From the NCBI GenBank assembly GCA_001798135.1, contig MGRJ01000027.1, forward strand, positions 76,176 to 140,175: a stretch of DNA of 64,000 bases. The letters are read 5' to 3'. The translations under genes and the position numbers were made by a program. The stretch comes from Deltaproteobacteria bacterium RIFCSPHIGHO2_02_FULL_40_28. GTDB taxonomy: Bacteria > UBA10199 > 2-12-FULL-40-28. Below, piece by piece: positions 17,949 to 24,863 of this stretch (position 1 is its first letter; each line of letters starts with the position of its first letter). The notes below the pieces were generated by a model. It made no database searches. It had not been told where the DNA came from and saw only the letters and a list, made by a program, of their open reading frames with translations.

Positions 17949-18126
17949 GGGTAGAAGGTTAGTGTTGCTTAAAAAGAAAGTGCCAGATATTTTTATTTTT
18001 TTTATATCATTGCCCTTAATGTACTATTTTTTGTATGTTAATTATTTTTAATAAAATAATTAAATTAATAATTACAAATAGTTATAATAAAAAATGTACA
18101 CAAAAAATGCAATAATTTAAATTAAT

Positions 18127-18151
18127 TTGTTGACTCTTTTTTCATCAACAA
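18127..18151 (+). promoter_or_regulatory. Inverted repeat before the TIGR02147 gene
   Basis: TTGTTGA and TCAACAA are a perfect 7-bp inverted repeat with an 11-nt T-rich spacer, ending 15 nt before the ATG at 18167. It could be an operator for the downstream regulator or an RNA hairpin in its leader. The surrounding 200 bp (17950-18150) are extremely AT-rich and hold no gene. Confidence 0.4.
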
Positions 18152-18166
18152 GTAAAATTGAGAGGT

Positions 18167-19033
18167 ATGAAAGATGGTTCTCAATCTATTCTCATCACTC
18201 AATATCAGGATTATGTTCCGTATTTAAAAGATCTGGTGACCTTTAAGAAGAAAGAAGAAGGTTTTACCTTTCGTAGTTTTTGTAAAAAATCAGGTTTCAA
18301 ATCTCCTACTTATCTTAAATGGGTTTTAGATGAGGTACGTCCTGTTTCTCCAAAAAGTGCAGGGCGTTTTGCTAAAGGTTTAGGGCTAGGAAAAAGGGAG
18401 CAACGTTATTTTGAGTTGTTGGTCCATTACAAGGATAGTCCCGAGCCTGGGAAGAAAAAATTTTTCTTTGAGGAACTGCTTCGTTATCAGGAGGATGAGC
18501 AAAAACCTGTTGTTCAGGATCGCTATGAGTATTTAAGCCATTGGTATTACGTTACCATCCGTGAGCTTGTTGCTCATCCCAATTTTAAAGAAGATCCAGA
18601 ATGGATTCGCCAAAAACTTTACGGCAGCGTGTCTCTTTGGGAAGTAAAGCATGCCATGCATACCTTGCAAAGGCTTGGGTTGATTGTGCGGGATAACTTG
18701 GGGCGGTGGAGCCAAAACGATGCCGAACTTCATACAGGAAAAGAAGTGGAGTCTTTAGCTGCCTACAATTACCATTTCGAAAGTCTTGGTTTGTCTCGTG
18801 AAGTGCTTCAACACACTTCGCACCGCATGCGCGAATATTCTTCCTTAGTTGCTTTGCTTGATCATGAGAGTTTTTTAGAATTGAAACAAAAGATGCTTTT
18901 TTTTCAGACAAGCCTAGTTGCAGATCTTCGCCGTAAAATGAAGATGGGAATGGGGCAGGGGGTTCCTTTGGAGGTTTTTATGCTCAATATGCAGCTTTTT
19001 CCTGTAACCCAATTTGAAAGGAACCCAAAATGA
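18167..19033 (+). CDS. TIGR02147 family protein (DUF4423), putative regulator
   Basis: A 288-aa protein of the TIGR02147 family, found in Bdellovibrio, Fibrobacter and relatives. An N-terminal HTH-like region (GFTFRSFCKKSGFKSPTYLK) recalls lambda-repressor-like folds. The C-terminal half has the family block YEYLSHWYYVTIRELVAHPNF and a winged-helix-like LWEVKHAMHTLQRLGLIVR. It is coupled to a lipoprotein gene by an ATGA overlap, a pairing seen repeatedly for this family. The ATG at 18167 is chosen; a TTG at 18158 is possible. The target is unknown. Confidence 0.88.
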   Translation: MKDGSQSILITQYQDYVPYLKDLVTFKKKEEGFTFRSFCKKSGFKSPTYLKWVLDEVRPVSPKSAGRFAKGLGLGKREQRYFELLVHYKDSPEPGKKKFFFEELLRYQEDEQKPVVQDRYEYLSHWYYVTIRELVAHPNFKEDPEWIRQKLYGSVSLWEVKHAMHTLQRLGLIVRDNLGRWSQNDAELHTGKEVESLAAYNYHFESLGLSREVLQHTSHRMREYSSLVALLDHESFLELKQKMLFFQTSLVADLRRKMKMGMGQGVPLEVFMLNMQLFPVTQFERNPK

Positions 19034-20031
19034 TGATCAAAAAAATATCAGTAATTATTTTTATTTTTTGTTTTTTTCTATCCGCCTGTGGTGGCTTAAC
19101 TACGGTTGGAAATCCTCGTGGAAAACCTGTAGAAGCTTCTCTCACCAATGATGTTGATAATCCGGTTTCCGAAGCACTTCATGCTGTAACTGTTCAAAGC
19201 GGTGCGGATTGCCGGTTAGGCAGTGGCAGCTGTTACACTCCACCCCTTTACATTTTTGGAATGAGGAGCTTGGGGCTTGTGCGCTGTGTGGATGTTGCTG
19301 GTGATGACGAGGCTTGCCCAGGCCAAACGGGTGAAGAGCTTGAAGAAAATGCTCTTACTATCAATGAAGACTTTTTTGTCTCTTCCTTAAACGAAACTGT
19401 AACGGATTTTATTCTCTACAGTGATCCTAGCGAGGCCTCAGCACTGCTTGGAAGCAATTCTGGAACTGTTACAGGGGAGATTACCCAAGGGGGAATATAT
19501 TCCGGGCTTGAGTTTGCTCTTGATTTCGTTGTGACTCAACTTCCAAGTGATATTTTTAGTATTGATGCTACTTTTGCTTTTTATTGTCTTAATTCAGAAG
19601 GCTGCAGTTCTTTGAATGGGTACAGCTCTTTTTACGATGGTTTAAGTGAAGGAGAGGTAAGCGGAGGGGACATTGTTTTTCTAGATGAGTTGGGTGCTAA
19701 CTGGTTTTACTGGGATTTTGATGCTGATGCTCTTGTTCCGTTGTCTACAGAGAAGCCAACAAATGTTCTGAGCCAGAGCTTGCCGGACTGGGAGGATACG
19801 TCGACGGGCGCTTTGGTTTATCATCCTTCCTTCGGATCGGTTACCCCTTTAACTATTAGCGTTACATCGGAGGAGACGGCTTTTTTGAGGCTTATTTTTG
19901 CAGTAGAAAACGCCATGGCCTTTCAAGATGCAAATAGCAATAGTCAAGTAGATGCCAGTGAAATAGAAAATTTGGAATTTGGAAAACCTTTCATTATTGA
20001 TGGTGGAATTAGTATTACCGACCCTACTTAA
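19030..20031 (+). CDS. Lipoprotein coupled to TIGR02147 regulator
   Basis: A 333-aa secreted lipoprotein. The hydrophobic signal (IIFIFCFFLSACGG) ends in a clear lipobox LSAC, followed by GGLTTVGNP. The mature part is acidic, contains several Cys residues, and has calcium-site-like Asp/Asn patches near the end (QDANSNSQVDASEIENLEF) resembling a dockerin/EF-hand loop. No enzyme domain is recognised. Its start overlaps the upstream regulator by 4 nt, so the regulator probably governs or responds to this surface protein. Confidence 0.85.
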   Translation: MMIKKISVIIFIFCFFLSACGGLTTVGNPRGKPVEASLTNDVDNPVSEALHAVTVQSGADCRLGSGSCYTPPLYIFGMRSLGLVRCVDVAGDDEACPGQTGEELEENALTINEDFFVSSLNETVTDFILYSDPSEASALLGSNSGTVTGEITQGGIYSGLEFALDFVVTQLPSDIFSIDATFAFYCLNSEGCSSLNGYSSFYDGLSEGEVSGGDIVFLDELGANWFYWDFDADALVPLSTEKPTNVLSQSLPDWEDTSTGALVYHPSFGSVTPLTISVTSEETAFLRLIFAVENAMAFQDANSNSQVDASEIENLEFGKPFIIDGGISITDPT

Positions 20032-20371
20032 GCAGGTGAAGTTTTTCAAAAACCAAAACTCCAATAAAAAGCGCAACGGTAGAAATTCCCATGGTTATGA
20101 GGAATGGCACTTTCGCGCGGAACAGATAAATGGCCGCAATTAAAAAAAGAAAGCTGGGTAAAATCCAAATCAAAACATCCTTGGTGTAGTTTGCAAGAAG
20201 CGCCAGGTCTTTTGTTTCCACATAAATCCAAATCAACGAAAGAAAGGTCATGAGTGGCAGCGCGGTTAAAAGGGCTGCCCATTTTGGAAAAGTTTTGGCA
20301 AGGCTACTGATAGCAGCAATAAGAACCCCTGAGATAACAACTTTCCCAATAAAAAAAATTGAAGCTGGCAT
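20024..20371 (-). CDS. DUF3147 family membrane protein
   Basis: A 115-aa protein with four hydrophobic helices. The loops FPKWAALLTALPLMTFLSLIW and the Tyr/Lys-rich turn are typical of DUF3147. I used the ATG at 20371, which directly precedes the first helix (MPASIFFIGKVVISG). Longer upstream codons are polar and not membrane-like. Function unknown. It is convergent with the lipoprotein gene and overlaps its end by 8 nt. Confidence 0.8.
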   Translation of the reverse strand: MPASIFFIGKVVISGVLIAAISSLAKTFPKWAALLTALPLMTFLSLIWIYVETKDLALLANYTKDVLIWILPSFLFLIAAIYLFRAKVPFLITMGISTVALFIGVLVFEKLHLLK

Positions 20372-20493
20372 GAAGTTTATGTAAACTAAAGCTTCCTGTT
20401 TGACAAGAGGGGAGTGACAGTTCTTAACGATCTTATTGACACCCCTTCTTCTTTCCAATAATTAAGCCAAACGGTGGAATTTTTAAGTGAAAT

Positions 20494-20778
20494 TCCGGAG
20501 TAGCTCAGTCGGTAGAGCAAGCGGCTGTTATTGTTAGCAGCCTCTTCCAGTAATGGAGGAGTGAAAAGTGGGCTAAGTCAGGGAAACCGTAACGTCGAGT
20601 CGACGGCAATCCTGAGCTAGCATCCCTTAACGGGAGGGCAAGTGCAGAGACTCTACACCCACTATCCCGAGTGAGGCCTTCAAGGCCAAGTCGAGGGATA
20701 AAGATAAAGTCCGACTCTTGGGGAAACTCAAGTCAGATTGTAACCGCTAGGTCGCCGGTTCGAGTCCGGCCTCCGGAG
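20494..20778 (+). tRNA. tRNA-Asn(GTT), interrupted by a group I intron
   Basis: The 5' exon (20494-20528) gives the acceptor strand TCCGGAG, the D arm TAGCTCAGTCGGTAGAGCA and the 5' anticodon stem AGCGG. The 3' exon (20741-20778) gives CCGCT, the T arm GTCGCCGGTTCGAGTCCGGC and acceptor CTCCGGA with discriminator G. Joined, the 73-nt RNA has anticodon loop CTGTTAA, anticodon GTT. Only CA of the 3' CCA is encoded. The intron lies between anticodon positions 35 and 36. A terminator follows 15 nt after the end. Confidence 0.93.
20529..20740 (+). ncRNA. Group I self-splicing intron in tRNA-Asn
   Basis: A 212-nt intron without an ORF. The internal guide AGCAGCC pairs with the exon end GGCTGTT to form P1, with a U-G wobble at the splice site. 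Conserved elements are in order: P-like GTCAGGGAAACC, Q-like GGCAATCCTGAGC, R GTGCAGAGACTCTAC, and S AAGATAAAGTCC. The last intron base is G (20740). The size and elements resemble subgroup IC3 introns such as Azoarcus tRNA-Ile. It is expected to splice itself; this was not tested. Confidence 0.9.
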
Positions 20779-20793
20779 CATTTCCGTAGAAGA

Positions 20794-20827
20794 AGCCGTT
20801 TTTCCGAATAGGGAGAACGGCTTTTTC
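20794..20827 (+). terminator. Rho-independent terminator after tRNA-Asn
   Basis: AGCCGTT and AACGGCT form a 7-bp stem around a 15-nt loop, followed by TTTTCTTTT. It ends the single-gene tRNA transcript. Confidence 0.8.
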
Positions 20828-20884
20828 TTTTCGTATCCGAGGGTTGCGCCGTTTAGTGGTGCCTGAAAAAATTCTCGCATGTAA

Positions 20885-21097
20885 TCAACCAGCGACTTGT
20901 AAAAGTGCTTCTAAAGGTTTTTTCTTGATAGAACTAATTTGCTGAACGGAAAAACCTAAAATGTTCCCATCCTTATCCACTTTCTCCATGACGAGGTCAT
21001 TGTCCGTTTCTTTGAAAAACCCCGGCTTGTTTTCAAAAATGACCTCTAAAAAATCACCTTCGGCATCAAACCAAACTTTTATTGCTTTGCTTTCCAT
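20885..21097 (-). CDS. DUF2283 family protein (second copy)
   Basis: A 70-aa protein nearly identical to that at 17430-17642, with IKVWFDAEGDFLEVIFENKP and VMEKVDKDGNILGFSVQQIS. It overlaps the end of the intact DUF4258-like gene by 19 nt on the same strand, forming a two-gene module that resembles a toxin-antitoxin pair. The DNA of the two module copies is roughly four-fifths identical with many silent changes, so the duplication is not recent. Confidence 0.83.
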   Translation of the reverse strand: MESKAIKVWFDAEGDFLEVIFENKPGFFKETDNDLVMEKVDKDGNILGFSVQQISSIKKKPLEALLQVAG

Positions 21098-21393
21098 AAT
21101 ATTTTTCCTTTCTTAACCTTGTCGGTTAAATAAGCTGTCAACACAAACGCGTCGTCATTCCGAATCTTGACGATGACGCAGAGATATTTCCCCCCAACCA
21201 TAGTTTTCGAATAATAGCGGTAATACAAATTTGCCGTTTCATCACTCTTTGATTGTACAACAAATTCGGGGTGTAATAAAGCTTCTTGAATTGCGGCTGC
21301 CATCTCATGCATTTCTGGATGTTCCAAAATATGAGCCAGCCGCTCATCGGTTAGTCGCACAGAAATACCCTTGTAATCTTTAAGATATTTCAA
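21079..21393 (-). CDS. DUF4258-like / BECR-fold putative RNase toxin
   Basis: A 104-aa protein and the intact version of the truncated copy at 17.2 kb. It has the layout of small BECR-fold (RelE/barnase-like) proteins: VRLTDERLAHILEHPEM helix, EALLHPEFVVQS, a basic/aromatic core strand YYRYYSKTMVGGKYLCVIVK, and a final strand FVLTAYLTDKVKKG. Translation starts at TTG (21393), supported by a strong AGGAGG. It overlaps the upstream gene's stop by 4 nt. Nuclease activity is inferred from fold likeness only. Confidence 0.75.
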   Translation of the reverse strand: MKYLKDYKGISVRLTDERLAHILEHPEMHEMAAAIQEALLHPEFVVQSKSDETANLYYRYYSKTMVGGKYLCVIVKIRNDDAFVLTAYLTDKVKKGKILWKAKQ

Positions 21394-21770
21394 GCAATCC
21401 TCCTATTCAGGCTTTGTTCATATTCTCTTTCCCACGGATCAAAAACTAACCAGCCGCTTTCACGTGCCTGGATCACGTCAGCCAAGAATTCAGAGATGCG
21501 TCTGCAATGGCGGTCATTACTTGGTACGTCAGTGTATTTCATGCCGATAAATTCATGAAAACAGTGGTCGTCACTAGAAAAATGGTGCTTATCAAAAAAT
21601 AATTCGGGTATTTTGATCTGGTCAGCGATGAATGCCCCGTGAATAACAGTACATTCAAATGCTAAGCTGATGGCACTAAGCGACCATGAATCTGGATTTT
21701 CAAAAATGACTTGGCCACTTCTCTTAAAATTACTGGCGTCTCTGTATTGATAATTAAAAGCAATATTCAC
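21390..21770 (-). CDS. Hypothetical protein in the nuclease/toxin gene cluster
   Basis: A 126-aa soluble protein I do not recognise. It starts at GTG with a strong AGGAGG seven bases upstream. The sequence is rich in aromatic and His residues (FFDKHHFSSDDHCFHEF). It lies between the HNH nuclease and the BECR-fold gene, overlapping the latter by 4 nt and 8 nt from the former, so all are co-transcribed. It may be an immunity or accessory factor, but nothing in the sequence proves that. Confidence 0.65.
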   Translation of the reverse strand: MNIAFNYQYRDASNFKRSGQVIFENPDSWSLSAISLAFECTVIHGAFIADQIKIPELFFDKHHFSSDDHCFHEFIGMKYTDVPSNDRHCRRISEFLADVIQARESGWLVFDPWEREYEQSLNRRIA

Positions 21771-21778
21771 AAATCCTC

Positions 21779-22546
21779 CTATCCGACAAAGATGTGTTGA
21801 TTGTGGTAATCCAAAAATTGAGCCTCTGGCTGAAAGCGGTTTGGTAGTTTAATTTTCTTAGAATGATATTTGCCGATAAAATCTGTAAAGGGCTCTTCGT
21901 TCGATTTCTTTAACAAAGATTTGGCAAATCGCACTTCAAAATCAGGAGTAACAGTCATCAACCCGCGATCAAAGGCACGGTCGTGAAGAGCATTAAGACA
22001 TAATCCATTTTTAGGATTGATACGATTAGACTCATCAACAGCCCAAGGCACAATATGACTTGCAACCAACAATTCAGGAACGGTCAGCCCCGTTAAACAG
22101 CACTTATTTTCATGGGCCGCTAAAACCGATTTTCTGAAGAATTGTTGATTAACTCTCACCATGACGACACTTTCCCGTTCCTTGCCCTCCTTAGGCAAAT
22201 CATCTGTTTCAATTTCAGCAATTTTCTCCACAGGTTTATGGAGCAACTCGGCTAAACATCTCTCGCTTTCAAAAGCTAATCGATCCCAATTGCTATGGAA
22301 TTCTTTCCATATTTCTTCTTCGCCTTTTGAGCCATGAGCCGCGCCCTTAATATTGCGTTGTTGCAAAGCCGGATCTAATCTCGCAAAATTTGCCAGTTTC
22401 CATGAAACTGATGAAGGTGTTCTTCCAAAAGCTTTTGCAAGCTCGATAATTTCTGGATTCCGAATATGAATTCTGCCGAACGGAATCTTGCAATAGAGAT
22501 TGAAAGCAATAATCAGTTCTTCTCTGGTCCATTGATTACTTTTCAT
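21779..22546 (-). CDS. HNH endonuclease domain protein
   Basis: A 255-aa protein with an HNH_2-type nuclease domain in its C-terminal half: CCLTGL, then LLVASHIVPWAVDESNRINP, NGLCLNALHDRAFDRG. These include the catalytic His, Asn and His. The N-terminal ~110 residues are helical with an SSVSWKLANF segment resembling an HTH. This architecture is common in predicted restriction or mobile-element nucleases. The ATG at 22546 avoids overlap with the upstream peptidase gene; a TTG at 22570 is the alternative. Confidence 0.85.
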   Translation of the reverse strand: MKSNQWTREELIIAFNLYCKIPFGRIHIRNPEIIELAKAFGRTPSSVSWKLANFARLDPALQQRNIKGAAHGSKGEEEIWKEFHSNWDRLAFESERCLAELLHKPVEKIAEIETDDLPKEGKERESVVMVRVNQQFFRKSVLAAHENKCCLTGLTVPELLVASHIVPWAVDESNRINPKNGLCLNALHDRAFDRGLMTVTPDFEVRFAKSLLKKSNEEPFTDFIGKYHSKKIKLPNRFQPEAQFLDYHNQHIFVG

Positions 22547-22556
22547 AAAATCTCGC

Positions 22557-23069
22557 TCACAAGATTCCAAGAACCGACAGCCTTATGCTCATGGCCTGCA
22601 GGCTGACACCAAAAAAATTGGCCATCTCGGCAATGGTTGTTTCAGTAATCCCCCTGATCTTGTTGTCGGCAAAGTATTGCCCAACGCACTTTTCAGGCAT
22701 CAAAAGTTCTGCGGCAAACTGGTTGGCTTCAATTTCGTGAAGATCTTCACCTGTCGAGGACTTGCTGTTTCTGTAAACCACCGTGAAATCATTATCCACA
22801 TGCACCTGTTCCTTTTTGTGAAGCAGGTAGTGGCCCAATTCGTGGGCAATTGTGAATCTCTGCCTGTTTGAATGCTGCTCGGAATTTACAAAAATCACGG
22901 GTTTTTCCTCCTGCAACACAAGAACACCCGAAACTTCATCATCCAGTTTTTCAAATACGACTTTTAGACCGATTTTTTTTGCCAGACTCTCAGGCTCGGT
23001 CTTGCCGTATTCCCCAATATGGGTTTCCCAGATTTTTTTTGCCTCGTTTTTTGCCTGAATTACACTCAT
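22557..23069 (-). CDS. ImmA/IrrE family metallopeptidase
   Basis: A 170-aa predicted zinc peptidase. The motif AHELGHYLLH gives HExxH with a third ligand in the downstream EANQFAAELLMP block. ImmA-type peptidases cleave a cognate XRE repressor, releasing neighbouring genes. Here the XRE gene lies immediately upstream (3-nt gap) and a nuclease lies downstream. The base composition is higher in GC than the surrounding chromosome, suggesting transfer. Confidence 0.92.
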   Translation of the reverse strand: MSVIQAKNEAKKIWETHIGEYGKTEPESLAKKIGLKVVFEKLDDEVSGVLVLQEEKPVIFVNSEQHSNRQRFTIAHELGHYLLHKKEQVHVDNDFTVVYRNSKSSTGEDLHEIEANQFAAELLMPEKCVGQYFADNKIRGITETTIAEMANFFGVSLQAMSIRLSVLGIL

Positions 23070-23072
23070 GGT

Positions 23073-23405
23073 TTATGTCCTGTTAAGGCGGTTCAGTATT
23101 CTTGAAGCTGAATGTGCCGGAAGTTTTTTGTTTAATTCCTTTTTCAGAGCATCGTCGTTTCGGTCTGCCTTCTGGGGCATTGCAATCTTTGGCAGTAACT
23201 TGAACGGATCTGTATGGCAGGCATCTGCTATATTATAAAGGGTGTGCAGAAGAATTTGCTGACGTCCGCTTTCGATATTGGCTACAGCGGCCCTTGTAAG
23301 ACCAATGTTGCCTGCCAGCATTTTCTGGGTGAGGTTGGCTGATTTTCTGGCTTCCCTGATTTTATCGGCAACAGGTCTGTAGAAATTATTGTCCAATGTC
23401 CCCAT
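23073..23405 (-). CDS. XRE family transcriptional regulator
   Basis: A 110-aa protein with an N-terminal Cro/C1-type HTH: DKIREARKSANLTQKMLAGN followed by LTRAAVANIESGR. The tail is basic and helical. It is the probable repressor of the XRE-ImmA-HNH operon and the likely target of the adjacent ImmA peptidase. The ATG at 23405 precedes the HTH by the usual distance. An in-frame upstream extension to 23477 would run through the candidate operator. Confidence 0.9.
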   Translation of the reverse strand: MGTLDNNFYRPVADKIREARKSANLTQKMLAGNIGLTRAAVANIESGRQQILLHTLYNIADACHTDPFKLLPKIAMPQKADRNDDALKKELNKKLPAHSASRILNRLNRT

Positions 23406-23448
23406 GATGTTTCTCTTGTAAACCAGCCGCCCACCAGTGTCAATATAA

Positions 23449-23469
23449 AACACACTGTAATAATGTGTT
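23449..23469 (-). promoter_or_regulatory. Candidate operator of the XRE-ImmA operon
   Basis: AACACA and TGTGTT form an inverted repeat with a 9-nt spacer, 44 nt upstream of the XRE start. A TTGACA on the plus strand begins two bases further on, so divergent promoters may overlap here, serving the operon and the nucleotidyltransferase remnant. Confidence 0.4.
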
Positions 23470-23528
23470 CTTGACAATCAGAGTGTTTATAATTATCTAT
23501 TTTTAGGTGTCACTAATAATATCCAAAG

Positions 23529-23910
23529 ATGTTTACGCCAACCAAAAAACCGCTTGAAGAAGCCTTCTCAACCCTGCTTACACGGCTCGAACTGAATTTG
23601 GGAACCGGCGGATTACGATTATGATGCTGAATACCTGACCCAGCTGAATCAATCCCCAGACGTTGATGGACGGCTTATTCCTGCCATAAAAATCACAAAA
23701 GCCTTTTTGCGGAATCACGGGATTTCGATAAAATCCTTTTTCATCGAGATTGTCTGTGCACAGCATCTTCCGAATGTCCTGCGTTTTGCCAAACTGTTCA
23801 ATACAGACTTGGGTTATGCCCGCACGTTGTGCAACACCTTCAATTCTGCGGCTCTTATGGATCGATGGGGTGTTTTTTTTGGATTTCCTTTTCCGCAGGG
23901 GGAAATATGA
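23529..23910 (+). pseudogene. Decayed nucleotidyltransferase-like gene upstream of SLATT
   Basis: Two frames are needed. Codons from the ATG at 23529 give PLEEAFSTLLTRLELN and stop at about 23622. A second frame from about 23608 reads DYDYDAEYLTQLNQSPDVDG, then RLIPAIKITKAFLRN and GISIKSFFIEIVCAQHLPN, to a TGA at 23910 that overlaps the SLATT ATG. The latter resembles the C-terminal helical part of SMODS/CD-NTase enzymes. The central catalytic region (GS and DxD motifs) is not present, so this is an internally deleted remnant. Family assignment is tentative. Confidence 0.45.
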
Positions 23911-24383
23911 TTGATGATTTGAGCAAGGCTTGCAGTAAAATAGCCGAAGATTCTCTTTACACGGCGCAGGCCCATTTTTTCTGTGCAAAAAAGTGGCACA
24001 CGAAGTCGTTTTGGCTTGTGGTCGTGCCCTCATTCATGGCGGGCTTGGCCGGTTTTATAGTGGCAATGGGCGGCCCCTCTTGGATAGCAGCCATTTCTGC
24101 CCTTGGTGGCCTGATTACAGCTGTTGCATCATGGGTGGGTGTGGAGCGGGACAGCATTCGTCACGAGTTTGCCGGCAAAATGTTTACCTCACTTCGTCGT
24201 GAAGCCGATGTTTTGAATGAAACCTTGAAAAACACAATGCCACCCGAAGAATTTAAAAACCACTTTTTGCAACTACACAAAAAATACCTGCTGCTGTCAG
24301 AGACGCTTGAGATAACCGAAGATGACTGCCTTCGCAAGGCGAGAGAAAATGTTCAGCAGGGTATTTTTCTAGGTCCTTTTTGA
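23907..24383 (+). CDS. SLATT-type two-transmembrane protein (candidate CBASS-like effector)
   Basis: A 158-aa protein with two membrane helices, FWLVVVPSFMAGLAGFIVAM and AAISALGGLITAVASWVG, flanked by a charged helical N-terminus and a C-terminal coiled-coil-like region. This is the layout of SLATT domains, membrane effectors thought to act with SMODS nucleotidyltransferases or SLOG sensors in antiphage defence. The ATG overlaps the stop of the decayed upstream frame (ATGA), the coupling expected of such a pair. The C-terminal end runs into Rep-like DNA and may have been altered there. Confidence 0.62.
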   Translation: MIDDLSKACSKIAEDSLYTAQAHFFCAKKWHTKSFWLVVVPSFMAGLAGFIVAMGGPSWIAAISALGGLITAVASWVGVERDSIRHEFAGKMFTSLRREADVLNETLKNTMPPEEFKNHFLQLHKKYLLLSETLEITEDDCLRKARENVQQGIFLGPF

Positions 24384-24722
24384 GCCGCTGCCATGTCCGG
24401 TTGGAGGTCTTTCCCATGATGGACCGAAGGCCCCGGAGCCCGATCGATTGAATCAGGGACAGCCCGCCCAAAACCTGAAGGGCCTTTGCCGGCTTCATCC
24501 CACCGCTGGTCAGGATCTGGAATAGATCCTCCGGTTTATGTTGCGACAGCGACACGACATTCAGTTCCAGTTCGATCAGCCCCCAAAAATGAAGAAGGAC
24601 ATGTTGAGCGATGTCTTGGCGAAAGGCGTCCCGAAATGTTTACGGGCGGAGGGATTGAATTTGTCGTAGTCCAAAATCCGGAATTGGTCTTCAGACAATG
24701 TCAGCACAATCGTATCGATCAT
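24363..24722 (-). pseudogene. Remnant of a phage/plasmid Rep (group II/X)-like gene
   Basis: From an ATG at 24722 the minus strand reads MIDTIVLTLSEDQFRILDYD, then KFNPSARKHF, which resembles the N-terminus of filamentous-phage-type Rep II proteins. The frame breaks at a T/G homopolymer run near 24583-24592 and continues in the next frame as LIELELNVVSLSQ and later SNRTWQRLKKDLEKYP. The middle of the protein is missing. An open fragment ending in ATGA overlap precedes it (about 24719-24820). No intact mobile genes remain. The assignment rests on pattern memory and needs a profile search. Confidence 0.45.
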
Positions 24723-24863
24723 AGGCTTTGCTCATTACGTTTTTCCTTCTGTTCACGGTCGATTTGGAGGAGAGTCTCAAAGAAACCGAGCAAATTATGG
24801 GTGTATGTATTGGCAGTTCGTAGAAAGAAAATTTAAAATATGTCCACAATTTATTTTATAGCC

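Noticed and set aside
20529-20740. Homing endonuclease ORF in the tRNA intron
   Set aside because: The intron is only 212 nt and has no open frame of useful size.
23478-23528. Strong sigma-70 promoter TTGACA...TATAAT on the plus strand
   Set aside because: The TATAAT lies only 11 nt after TTGACA; the 17-nt position has a weak TATCTA.
13100-24000. Integron cassette array
   Set aside because: The small accessory genes with repeats suggested cassettes, but the repeats differ from pair to pair, lie on coding ends, lack attC-type core sites (RYYYAAC/GTTRRRY with paired arms), and no IntI is present in the window.
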